Below the pieces are notes generated by a model. That model was not told where the DNA came from and did no database searches. It worked only from the letters and a program-made list of their open reading frames with translations. Shown here piece after piece: positions 1-6,235 of a stretch of DNA of 8,265 nt. Source of the stretch: Deltaproteobacteria bacterium (lineage in GTDB: Bacteria > Desulfobacterota > Desulfovibrionia > Desulfovibrionales > Desulfovibrionaceae); assembly GCA_020861205.1 (NCBI GenBank), contig JAJBSY010000007.1, positions 1-8,265 on the forward strand, read 5' to 3'. How positions within the stretch are numbered: position 1 is the first letter of the stretch; each line of letters opens with the position of its first letter. The position numbers and the translations under genes were made by a program.

Positions 1-1
1 G

Positions 2-1657
2 ATAATCCTGTTTCTGTCCATCGCCATCCTGGTGGTGTTCGTCGCGTTTCCCGTCATCCTGATTTTTTTCAACGCCTTCTGGGACAACAACGGCAACTTC
101 AACCTCACGGACGTGGTCGCCGTCCTGAAGGAACCGTCCACGTACAAGGCGTTGCTGAATTCGATCATCATCGCCACCGGCACGACCCTCGGCAGCACCA
201 CGGTCGGCACTTTCTTCGCCTGGCTTGTGACCCGCACGGACCTGCCTTACAAGCGGTTCATGAAGGGCATGTTCCTGGTTCCCTTTATGCTGCCCTCCTT
301 CATCGGCGCCCTGGCCTGGAAGATGCTGCTCTCCCCCAGGGCGGGGTATATCAACCGGCTCTTCATGGACACCTTCGGTTTCGACAGCCCGCTTTTCAAT
401 ATTTACTCTTACGCGGGCATCATCATGGTGGAGATCATGTATCTCTTCCCCTTCGTGTTCATCCAGGTCTGCGGGGCGCTCGAGCGCATGGACCCGACCC
501 TGGAGGAATCCGCCCGCATTTCCGGCGCCGGGCTCGGCACCATCACCCGCAAGATCACCATCCCGCTGGTCCTGCCCAGCATCTTCTCGGGCGCGCTCCT
601 GATCATGCTGTATTCCATGGCCCATTTCGGTACCGTGGCCGTCCTGGGCATTGAAAACGGCATCTACAACATCCCCACCCTGATTTACGAACGCATCCAC
701 CAGAGCGCGGGCAGCTTCGAGTCCATTCGCACGGGCACGGTGCTGGCCTCCATCCTGGTCGTCACGGCCGCCTGCATCATCTGGCTGCAAAACAAAATTC
801 TCGGCAAGGGGCGGTACCAGATCATCGCGGGGAAGAGTTTCCGGCCGGTGGAACTGAAGCTTCGCGGGCTGCGGTTGCCCCTGTTCGTCTTTTGCGTGGC
901 CTATATCGGGTTCACCATCGTGCTGCCCACGGCGGTCATCTTCCTGGTGGGCGCGCTGCCGACCTACGGGTTGCCCTTCACCTGGGAAAACCTCTCGCTG
1001 GAGAATTACCGGTTCATCCTGTTCGAGCACAAGCTCACCCGCGACGCCATTTTCAACAGCGTCACCCTGGGGCTTACCGCGGCGCTCATCACCATGTTCG
1101 CCGGGGTCATGATCTCTTACGTGATCGTGAAAATGAAGGTCCGGGGCAAGGGTATCCTGGAATTTCTCGGGATGCTGCCCTTTTCCGTGCCGGGCTCGGT
1201 CATCGCCCTGGGCGTTATCCTGGCCTGGAGCGGCCAGTTCGGCATCAATTTGTACAACACGGTCTGGATTATCCTGGTAGCCTATATCGCGCGGTATATG
1301 GCCTTTTCCCTCAGGGCCAACTCGGCGGCCCTGGAGCAGGTGCACGATTCCCTTGTGGAAGCGGCCAGGGCCTGCGGCGCGACCATGTGGCAGGCCCTCA
1401 AGGATATCGTGCTGCCCCTGGTCCGGCCGGGCATGTTGGCGGCCTTTTTCCTGATCTTCCTGCCCTCCCTGCGCGAACTCACGGTTTCCATCATGCTGTA
1501 CGCGCCGACCACCAGGACCATCGGCGGCGCCATCTACACCTTGAACGAGGCCGGGGAAACCGTGGTTTCCGCCGCGCTCGCCGGCATAGCCCTCATTCTC
1601 ATCATCACGGGGCAGACGCTCATCAACCGCTTCTCCGCCAAACATCTCAAGGGATAA
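2..1657 (+). CDS. ABC importer permease, fused two-domain type (ferric iron FbpB/SfuB-like), 5' end cut by window
   Basis: Inner-membrane permease of an ABC importer. The frame is open from the window edge (551 codons before TAA), so the true start lies upstream; the GTG at 32 is inside the first membrane helix and is not a credible start. About twelve hydrophobic helices can be read, in two homologous halves of six. Each half has the EAA-type loop that docks on the ATPase: EESARISGAG near 503-532 and EAARACGAT near 1358-1384, each followed by an IPLVLP/LPLVRP stretch. One chain carrying both halves is typical of the ferric iron FbpB/SfuB group and relatives (aminoethylphosphonate, some thiamine permeases), so the substrate is inferred: Fe3+ is most likely, but polyamine or phosphonate cannot be excluded. 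The ATPase gene follows after 4 bases. The periplasmic binding protein is not in view and would be expected upstream. Confidence 0.9.
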   Translation: MILFLSIAILVVFVAFPVILIFFNAFWDNNGNFNLTDVVAVLKEPSTYKALLNSIIIATGTTLGSTTVGTFFAWLVTRTDLPYKRFMKGMFLVPFMLPSFIGALAWKMLLSPRAGYINRLFMDTFGFDSPLFNIYSYAGIIMVEIMYLFPFVFIQVCGALERMDPTLEESARISGAGLGTITRKITIPLVLPSIFSGALLIMLYSMAHFGTVAVLGIENGIYNIPTLIYERIHQSAGSFESIRTGTVLASILVVTAACIIWLQNKILGKGRYQIIAGKSFRPVELKLRGLRLPLFVFCVAYIGFTIVLPTAVIFLVGALPTYGLPFTWENLSLENYRFILFEHKLTRDAIFNSVTLGLTAALITMFAGVMISYVIVKMKVRGKGILEFLGMLPFSVPGSVIALGVILAWSGQFGINLYNTVWIILVAYIARYMAFSLRANSAALEQVHDSLVEAARACGATMWQALKDIVLPLVRPGMLAAFFLIFLPSLRELTVSIMLYAPTTRTIGGAIYTLNEAGETVVSAALAGIALILIITGQTLINRFSAKHLKG

Positions 1658-1661
1658 CGCC

Positions 1662-2720
1662 ATGTCGTACGTAAGACTTATCGACGTCACCAAACGGTTC
1701 GGCCAGGTTACGGCGGTTGACCGGCTGAACCTGGAGATCGGCAAAGGCGAGTGTTTTTCCATGCTCGGGCCGTCCGGCTGCGGCAAAACCACTACGCTCC
1801 GCATGGTGGCCGGGTTCGAGGACCTGGATGAAGGCGAAATCCACGTCGGGGACAGGCTCCTTTCCTCCAAAAAGCGCGGCTACTACCTGCCGCCGGAAAA
1901 ACGGGATTTCGGCATGGTGTTCCAGGCTTTCGCGGTCTGGCCGCATCTTTCCGTGTATGAAAACGTGGCCTTTCCCCTCCGGGTCAGGAAACTGCCCGCA
2001 TCGGAAATAGAACGCCGCACCAGGGACGCGCTTACCTCGACCAACCTGCTGGACATGGCCGCGAAAAGCCCGGAAGACCTTTCCGGCGGCGGGAAGCAGC
2101 GGGTCGCGCTGGCCCGGGCCTTGGCCATCAACCCGGACGTCATGCTGCTGGACGAACCGCTTTCCAGCCTCGACCCGCATCTTCGCGAGGAAATGCGCTT
2201 TGAGATCAAAGACCTGCAGCGGCAATACGGGTTTTCCATCATCTACGTGACGCACGACCAGGCCGAGGCCATGGCCCTTTCCGACCGCATCCTGGTTATG
2301 AAGCTCGGCGTGGTGCAGCAGATCGATACGCCGCTCAACGTCTACAGCCACCCGGCGAACAAGTTTGTGTTCAGCTTCATCGGGCTGTCCAATTTTCTCG
2401 AGGTGGCGGGCGAGGACGGCTCCTACCGGATCCTGGGCGGCGAACCGCTGCCTGCGGGGCTCCGGCCGGACGGCGAGCTTACGGGTCCCCGGCTGTCCCT
2501 TGCCAGCCGCCCCTCGGAAATCGACTTCGTTCCGGACGGCGGGATCGCCGGCACGGTTCTGCGCAAGTCTTTTCTCGGGGAAATCGTGGATTACCAGATC
2601 CAGGTCGGGGAGCAGACCATGCGGGTGGAGAAAGGCAGGCGGTCCGTCGGGCCCTCGGTCGGGGAAGCCTGCCATCTCAGCCTGGTGCGCCCCTTCTGGT
2701 ACCCCGCGGATGAGGCATAG
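1662..2720 (+). CDS. ABC importer ATP-binding protein (FbpC/PotA-like, with C-terminal TOBE-type region)
   Basis: Cytoplasmic ATPase that powers the preceding permease. All core motifs are visible in its 352 residues: Walker A GPSGCGKTT (36-44), Q-loop Gln88, signature LSGGGKQR (140-147), Walker B MLLDEP (161-166), D-loop SSLD (168-171) and switch His198. Residues from about 240 to the end form a diverged TOBE-like regulatory region, as in the ferric, polyamine and sugar importer ATPases; the length is normal for that group. The start is ATG at 1662, with AAGGGA at 1649-1654 seven bases upstream, inside the end of the permease gene, so the two are probably translated together. One oddity is Gly in place of the usual Gln at the fifth signature position. 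The substrate cannot be read from this protein; it follows the permease. Confidence 0.93.
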   Translation: MSYVRLIDVTKRFGQVTAVDRLNLEIGKGECFSMLGPSGCGKTTTLRMVAGFEDLDEGEIHVGDRLLSSKKRGYYLPPEKRDFGMVFQAFAVWPHLSVYENVAFPLRVRKLPASEIERRTRDALTSTNLLDMAAKSPEDLSGGGKQRVALARALAINPDVMLLDEPLSSLDPHLREEMRFEIKDLQRQYGFSIIYVTHDQAEAMALSDRILVMKLGVVQQIDTPLNVYSHPANKFVFSFIGLSNFLEVAGEDGSYRILGGEPLPAGLRPDGELTGPRLSLASRPSEIDFVPDGGIAGTVLRKSFLGEIVDYQIQVGEQTMRVEKGRRSVGPSVGEACHLSLVRPFWYPADEA

Positions 2721-2831
2721 CCTCTAAGTCCCCTCTCGCCTACTGGGCAACCTGACATGAAGCAAAACCGCCCGCTGCCGCTGGCGAAGTGTTGTCACGT
2801 CCGATCTTCCGCCACCCTCTCCCACTGATAC

Positions 2832-2856
2832 CCGGACCAAGGAGCGCCTTGTCCGG
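2832..2856. repeat. Strong hairpin downstream of the ABC importer operon
   Basis: CCGGAC(C)AAGG at 2832-2842 pairs with CCTTGTCCGG at 2847-2856: ten base pairs, one bulged C at 2838 and an AGCG tetraloop. It lies 111 bases after the ATPase stop codon. No T-run follows on either strand, so it is not a canonical intrinsic terminator. It could protect the 3' end of the ABC mRNA, act with Rho, or be part of a noncoding RNA. Confidence 0.6.
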
Positions 2857-2929
2857 CAGGTCACCTTCCCGAGGACCCCCTCAAGGGCACGGACGGCGCC
2901 GGATATTCCCGCAGAAGCCCGGCGGTTCA

Positions 2930-2956
2930 ATAAAAAAAAATAACGCTTTTTTTTAT
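2930..2956. repeat. A-tract/T-tract inverted repeat
   Basis: ATAAAAAAAA (2930-2939) and TTTTTTTTAT (2947-2956) are perfect inverted complements, ten base pairs with a 7-base loop. The stem has no G-C pair, so it is a weak RNA hairpin; intrinsically bent DNA or an UP-like AT element is as likely. It stands out sharply in otherwise GC-rich DNA and abuts the next dyad. Confidence 0.6.
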
Positions 2957-2972
2957 AATCAATATAGATTAT
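2955..2972. promoter_or_regulatory. Possible operator: ATAATC-N6-GATTAT dyad
   Basis: ATAATC (2955-2960) and GATTAT (2967-2972) form a perfect 6-bp dyad around AATATA, the size and shape of a site for a dimeric regulator. It overlaps a TATAAT (2954-2959) that could be a -10 box, though no -35 sits at 16-19 bases. The nearest gene in the right orientation starts at 3195. Which protein would bind is unknown. A T-N11-A pair as used by LysR regulators occurs here but is not centred on the dyad. Confidence 0.35.
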
Positions 2973-3106
2973 CAGGTTTCCTAGTTCACCGCTTGGACAG
3001 TTTTCGCGCATCCGCCGTCGGTCCGAAGGGTGTTTTCCGGAAGACAGGCGGGCGGGGGGCGGCACGAGAAGTGTGGCGGGCCGGTTATGCCATGTGCGGT
3101 AGTTCC

Positions 3107-3135
3107 TTTTCCGTTTGTTGTTCATGAACGGAAAA
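3107..3135. repeat. Inverted repeat TTTTCCGTT / AACGGAAAA in the leader of the envelope-protein gene
   Basis: TTTTCCGTT (3107-3115) and AACGGAAAA (3127-3135) are perfect 9-bp inverted complements with an 11-base spacer. The overlapping stretch 3120-3129 is itself a perfect palindrome, GTTCATGAAC. The repeat ends 59 bases before the ATG at 3195, so it may be an operator or a 5' leader hairpin. A third TTTTCCG occurs at 3033-3039 inside a near-palindrome (TGTTTTCC/GGAAGACA, 3031-3046). Confidence 0.45.
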
Positions 3136-3182
3136 CGAGTGGCGCCATGAATGATCGGGATTGCAAAGGCCTACCATCACAC

Positions 3183-3192
3183 GAGGAAAGGA
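3183..3192 (+). promoter_or_regulatory. Ribosome binding site deciding the start at 3195
   Basis: GAGG at 3183-3186 lies eight bases before ATG 3195, within a purine-rich run. The in-frame upstream ATG at 3147 has only a weak GAG before it and would put polar residues ahead of the signal peptide, so 3195 is preferred. Confidence 0.75.
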
Positions 3193-3194
3193 AA

Positions 3195-4118
3195 ATGAAA
3201 AAAATCTTGTTCTTGGCGGCGGTTTTCACTGTGTTGTTCGCGTCTCTCGGGCACGCCGAGACCGTAAAGATCGGCGGAAAGACCCTGAACTACAATCTTC
3301 CGGACGGATACGTCCTGGCCACCGGGGGCAAGTACGCCCAGGTCCTCGCCTTGATGCGGCAAGGGCAGCCCAAAGACATCCATATCTTTACCATGTTTGT
3401 ACCCAAGGATGTGGATGAGGCCGCCGAATCGGATCTGTCCTCCATGGACCGGTATGTGACGCTCTGCTACAGCCGTCAGTTGCAGAACAGGGATTGCTCC
3501 ACCCAGGATTTTAGCGAGCTCAAAGCGGCGATCATCAAACAGCAGGGCAAGCTCAACGACGGCGAGCTCGCATCCCAGGCCAACCAGGCCTTGAAAAAAG
3601 TCGGGGGCGGCCAGTTCCGGGTCGGTTCCGTCAAATCGCTCGGCACGTTCGGCGATTCCAAAACGTCGATTTCCTTCATGGCGCTTGTCACGATGAGCGT
3701 ACCGGCCCCGAACGGCGGGAGCGAACCCATGGAAATGGGGCTCGTTTCCACCCAGTTGCTGGCCGAGAGCAAGATACTCACCGTCAACCAGTATCGCCTC
3801 ATCCGGTCGCCGGAGGATCTTACCGAGCTTCGGCAAGAATCCGGCAAAGTCATTGCCGGCCTTGGCTTCAAGCAAGGCGGCGCCAGCCGGTCCTCGTTTA
3901 AAAACGGATCCTCCTCCATATGGACGTATATGTGGAAAGCCTTCCTGGGCGCGGTTATCGGCGGTGTGCTCGGGGGTCTGGGCATGTTCGTCTGGAACCG
4001 GACAAAAGGCAAAACGAACGGCGCCGACGGTCAGGCGGACAAGCCGGGCACCGCAAAAGAGATACGGGCCCAAGTCTTCGACAACCTGAAGGGTCTGTTC
4101 GGGAAAAAGAAGGGATAA
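3195..4118 (+). CDS. Unrecognised exported protein with C-terminal membrane anchor
   Basis: A 307-residue protein that I cannot assign to a family. The N-terminus is a clean signal peptide: two lysines, a hydrophobic core from about 4-18, and a GHA|E cleavage site after residue 21. Residues 22 to about 235 look like one soluble periplasmic domain; it has only two cysteines, Cys91 and Cys101, close enough for a disulfide. A Ser/Gly-rich linker (about 228-241) leads to one membrane helix (about 245-267) rich in small residues (GAVIGGVLGGLG), then a polar tail of about 40 residues ending in KKKG. Expected topology: domain in the periplasm, tail in the cytoplasm. The GxxxG-like spacing suggests helix packing, perhaps a dimer. 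It is apparently monocistronic: a gene-free region lies upstream and a terminator directly downstream. The phrase 'KIGGKTLNYNLPDGY' near the mature N-terminus resembles small secreted-domain openings but gives no function. Confidence 0.88.
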   Translation: MKKILFLAAVFTVLFASLGHAETVKIGGKTLNYNLPDGYVLATGGKYAQVLALMRQGQPKDIHIFTMFVPKDVDEAAESDLSSMDRYVTLCYSRQLQNRDCSTQDFSELKAAIIKQQGKLNDGELASQANQALKKVGGGQFRVGSVKSLGTFGDSKTSISFMALVTMSVPAPNGGSEPMEMGLVSTQLLAESKILTVNQYRLIRSPEDLTELRQESGKVIAGLGFKQGGASRSSFKNGSSSIWTYMWKAFLGAVIGGVLGGLGMFVWNRTKGKTNGADGQADKPGTAKEIRAQVFDNLKGLFGKKKG

Positions 4119-4143
4119 GTTCCCCGGGATCGGTACATTTCGG

Positions 4144-4181
4144 GAAGCCCGGCGCCTCAGTGGCCCGGGCTTCTTTCCTTT
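4144..4181 (+). terminator. Intrinsic terminator of the envelope-protein gene
   Basis: GAAGCCCGG (4144-4152) pairs perfectly with CCGGGCTTC (4165-4173). The stem can continue with three more pairs (GCC 4154-4156 / GGC 4162-4164) past a bulged C at 4153, leaving a TCAGT loop. A pyrimidine run, TTTCCTTT, follows at 4174-4181. It begins 25 bases after the stop at 4118. On the minus strand no T-run follows the stem, so it would end the convergent LysR transcript only weakly. Confidence 0.85.
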
Positions 4182-4202
4182 CGCCTCACTTTCTACGGAC
4201 CA

Positions 4203-5066
4203 TCAGGAAAAGGAGCGCCGGGCTATGAATTCCAAAAAGCTCGCGACGATGCGCAGTTGTTTGGCGTCCTGATTGGGTACTACCCAGGTATGCCGGGCAT
4301 AGGATTGACCGTCCGGATGCCTGATCTCATACTTGTAAATTCCCGGCATCCTGCCGGCCGCTATTTCGGAAAGGAACGAGTAGCCAAGGCCTTTGAGCAC
4401 CATCTCGATGGCGGAACCCAGCCGATCCACCACCATTGCGATCTTGGGGGGTTTCTTGTAATTCTCGGCCCACCACATGGTAAGCCCCGTCCGGACAAGG
4501 GGGTCGCTCTTGTAGGCTATTTGCGGCTCGTCCGGCAGGCTGGCGAGATCTATTTTCTTTGTGGAGCAGATAAACGTCCTCTCCGTGGCCAGATGGATCC
4601 TCTCCGGCAGGAGGGTATCGTCATTGCGGATAAACCCGACATGCACCTCGCCGTTGCCGACCAGCCGGATGATGTCCGAGCTCCAGGCCGAGGTGACCAT
4701 GAACTCCACGAGCGGATACCGTTTTTTGAACGCCGCCAGTATTTCGGGCAAAATGTAGCTGATGCAGTAGTTTGACGCGCCTATCCGAAGCGTTCCCTTG
4801 ACCTCCTTGCCCATGTCGTTGACGTGTTCGCGAACCGAGCGCAGCTTTTCGAGCATGGACACGGCGTACTCCACAAGAAATTCGCCCGCGGGCGTGAATT
4901 CGATGCCGCTTTTGGTGCGGCGGGCGATGCTCGTGCCGAACCGTTCCTCGAGCACCTGCAGGCGTTTCGAAAGCCCCGGCTGCGACGTGTGCAGCGCGTC
5001 GGCGGCCTTGGTGATGTTTCTCGTGTCGCGCAAGGCGCTCAGCAATAACCAGTCTTTCTCGTCCAT
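4203..5066 (-). CDS. LysR-family transcriptional regulator, last gene of the citrate lyase cluster
   Basis: A 287-residue LysR-type regulator, close to the usual 300 or so. The N-terminal winged helix-turn-helix is clear: NITKAADALHTSQPGLSKRL (17-36) followed by LEERFGTSIARR, and a linker helix to about residue 88. Residues from about 90 (KGTLRIGAS) to the end form the periplasmic-binding-protein-like effector domain. ATG at 5066 is preceded by GGGGA five bases upstream. The gene begins only 31 bases after the citC stop, too close for an independent promoter, so it is probably co-transcribed with citC. By position it may control the citrate lyase genes, and citrate or a related acid is a plausible effector; both are inferences. 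LysR genes more often sit divergent from their target, and none is visible here. Its stop lies 84 bases from that of the convergent envelope-protein gene. Confidence 0.93.
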   Translation of the reverse strand: MDEKDWLLLSALRDTRNITKAADALHTSQPGLSKRLQVLEERFGTSIARRTKSGIEFTPAGEFLVEYAVSMLEKLRSVREHVNDMGKEVKGTLRIGASNYCISYILPEILAAFKKRYPLVEFMVTSAWSSDIIRLVGNGEVHVGFIRNDDTLLPERIHLATERTFICSTKKIDLASLPDEPQIAYKSDPLVRTGLTMWWAENYKKPPKIAMVVDRLGSAIEMVLKGLGYSFLSEIAAGRMPGIYKYEIRHPDGQSYARHTWVVPNQDAKQLRIVASFLEFIARRSFS

Positions 5067-5097
5067 GGCGTCCCCGTTGGCGGATTCATCCAGGCTG

Positions 5098-6144
5098 TCA
5101 ATGCCGGGAATCCGTGGTCCGTATGGTTTCCAGAATGCCTCGCGCCTCTTTGGAGCGCAGGTAGCGGATAGTCACCGGCGGGACGAGTTTTTCCAGGCGC
5201 GTCCAGTCTCCCGCCCGGATCAGGTCGCGGACCTTCGAGGCGCTGACGATCTCGCCGTCCACCGCCACCCGGGGCACGGTGTGCACCGTTATCCCCGCCG
5301 GGGGGAGGATCTCGCGCATGGCTTCGTTGTATGCAGCGGTTACCGGGCAATAGGGCTCTTCCCCGACGTACCGGTCGGTTATCCCGAGCCGCGGGGCGAT
5401 CTGGCGGGCGAACAGGTCGGCGTCCAGCCGGGTCTGGGCTTGCACGTGCTCCTGCTCCCTGGTGAAGTAGGTGGGGAACGTCGCGGCCGAAATGATATAC
5501 TTGCCGCCCTCCGCCACCGCGACGTTGGGCAGATCCGCGACGCCCTCCCGGATGAGACGGAGCCTGTCCGCGTACGGAAAGACGGAAAGATCCTCGCTGA
5601 CGACGAACACGATGACCCCCGGCCGCTCGGCCGCGGCCTTTTCTATCAGCGCGCGATGCCCCATGGTGAACGGGTTCGCGTTGATGACCAGGGCTGCGCG
5701 CCCGGCCGGCAGGTGCGCGGTCTCCCCGGCTACGGCTTCACAATAGGAGGCAACCGAACCGAGGCCGCTCTCCAGGAGGGCCGCGAACGGCTCGGCCCTG
5801 GCGATTACGTTGAACCCGAGACCGGCAAACAGAAAGGCCTTGGCGGGCCGGGTAAAGATAAAGTAGTGCAGTATGCCCTTGCGGGCCATCTCCTGCATCA
5901 GGTTTGACAGGATGGCGGCGGTCAGTCCGGCGCCCTGGATGCTTTCGTCGACCGCGATATTGCGCAGCACCTCCCCCTTCGAGGAGCCCGTGCCCACGAG
6001 CCTGCCGTCATCGTCCCGCAAGGCCACGGTAAAGGAGACGTCACCATCGAAATCCAGGCCGAAACGCCGCAGGAATTCCCTGATTTCAGCGACATTCCCG
6101 CCCCGGCGCAGGTTGACGTATTCTATGTGGAACGCTTCCGCCAT
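5098..6144 (-). CDS. citC: [Citrate (pro-3S)-lyase] ligase (citrate lyase synthetase)
   Basis: CitC uses ATP and acetate to acetylate the thiol of the prosthetic group on the lyase acyl carrier subunit, switching citrate lyase on. The 348 residues match the family length and two-part build. The N-terminal GNAT-like domain (to about 130) carries NIAVDESIQGAGL (62-74), with the QGAGL acyl-CoA-type loop. The C-terminal nucleotidyltransferase domain carries NANPFTMGH (155-163), the family's HxGH-like ATP motif, and SASKVR (301-306), the second nucleotide-binding motif. ATG at 6144 has a strong GGGAGGG/AAGGGA site at 6148-6156. citC lies after citF, whereas in the enterobacterial clusters it is the first gene, and it is separated from citF by an intrinsic terminator. 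The LysR gene follows after 31 bases. Confidence 0.95.
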   Translation of the reverse strand: MAEAFHIEYVNLRRGGNVAEIREFLRRFGLDFDGDVSFTVALRDDDGRLVGTGSSKGEVLRNIAVDESIQGAGLTAAILSNLMQEMARKGILHYFIFTRPAKAFLFAGLGFNVIARAEPFAALLESGLGSVASYCEAVAGETAHLPAGRAALVINANPFTMGHRALIEKAAAERPGVIVFVVSEDLSVFPYADRLRLIREGVADLPNVAVAEGGKYIISAATFPTYFTREQEHVQAQTRLDADLFARQIAPRLGITDRYVGEEPYCPVTAAYNEAMREILPPAGITVHTVPRVAVDGEIVSASKVRDLIRAGDWTRLEKLVPPVTIRYLRSKEARGILETIRTTDSRH

Positions 6145-6147
6145 GGG

Positions 6148-6156
6148 CCCTCCCTT
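6148..6156 (-). promoter_or_regulatory. Ribosome binding site of citC
   Basis: On the minus strand AAGGGAGGG sits immediately before the GCC-ATG context of citC, three bases from the start. This strong, independent site indicates that citC does not depend on translation of citF, consistent with the 91-base gap and the terminator between them. Confidence 0.6.
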
Positions 6157-6176
6157 GTCCCCTCGAGCCTAACCAC

Positions 6177-6208
6177 AAAAATCCGCGCCCCGCAAGAGCG
6201 GGGCGCGG
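6177..6208 (-). terminator. Intrinsic terminator between citF and citC
   Basis: A perfect 11-bp GC stem: CCGCGCCCCGC (6183-6193) and GCGGGGCGCGG (6198-6208), with a four-base loop. Read on the minus strand, the direction of the cit genes, it is followed by A and then TTTTT (6181-6177). It starts 28 bases after the citF stop and ends 32 bases before the citC start. On the plus strand only GAATAAT follows, so it works mainly on the minus strand. It should end most citE-citF transcripts and reduce citC and regulator expression unless read-through or a separate promoter operates. Confidence 0.85.
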
Positions 6209-6235
6209 GAATAATCGCATCTCGCGGCACGCGGG

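Larger units (their letters stand above)
2721..3194. other. Gene-free intergenic region with several inverted repeats
   Basis: About 470 bases between the ABC importer operon and the envelope-protein gene. Open frames on both strands here are arginine/serine/proline-rich, lack good ribosome sites and resemble no family I know, so I call no gene. It holds a strong hairpin (2832-2856), an AT-rich island with two nested inverted repeats (2930-2972), and a 9-bp inverted repeat near the downstream start (3107-3135). It should contain the end of the ABC transcript and the promoter of the gene at 3195, but I cannot place a -35/-10 pair confidently. TATAAT occurs at 2954-2959 without a matching -35 at normal spacing. 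A structured noncoding RNA is possible but matches no class I recognise. Confidence 0.6.

Noticed and set aside
892..1674. Second plus-strand open frame overlapping the permease
   Set aside because: It is out of frame with twelve clear membrane helices; its Arg/His/Gly-rich composition is typical of a shifted frame in GC-rich DNA.
1647..2675. Minus-strand open frame (342 codons) opposite the ABC ATPase
   Set aside because: The opposite strand encodes a complete set of ATPase motifs; this frame is their shadow.
2954..2959. TATAAT as a sigma-70 -10 box
   Set aside because: At 16-19 bases upstream there is only the A-tract and no TTGACA-like -35, so it is not listed as a promoter in its own right.
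3061..3076. Sigma-54-like promoter GGCACG-N4-GTGT
   Set aside because: The -24 half looks right, but the -12 half lacks the conserved GC, so the match is probably chance.
2724..3127. Small open frames on both strands in the gap before the envelope-protein gene
   Set aside because: Arg/Pro/Ser-rich translations, no good ribosome site, no family resemblance, and they run through hairpins and an A/T tract.
3030..3194. In-frame extension of the envelope protein to upstream starts
   Set aside because: A strong ribosome site and a textbook signal peptide begin at 3195; the extension would add about 55 polar residues ahead of it.
2721..3194. Riboswitch, 6S, SRP or RNase P RNA in the gene-free stretch
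   Set aside because: I looked for the conserved cores of these classes on both strands and found none; the structure is noted but no class assigned.
4798..5907. Plus-strand open frame (369 codons) opposite the LysR gene and citC
   Set aside because: It is antisense across two confidently identified genes and their junction, with no ribosome site or recognisable motif.
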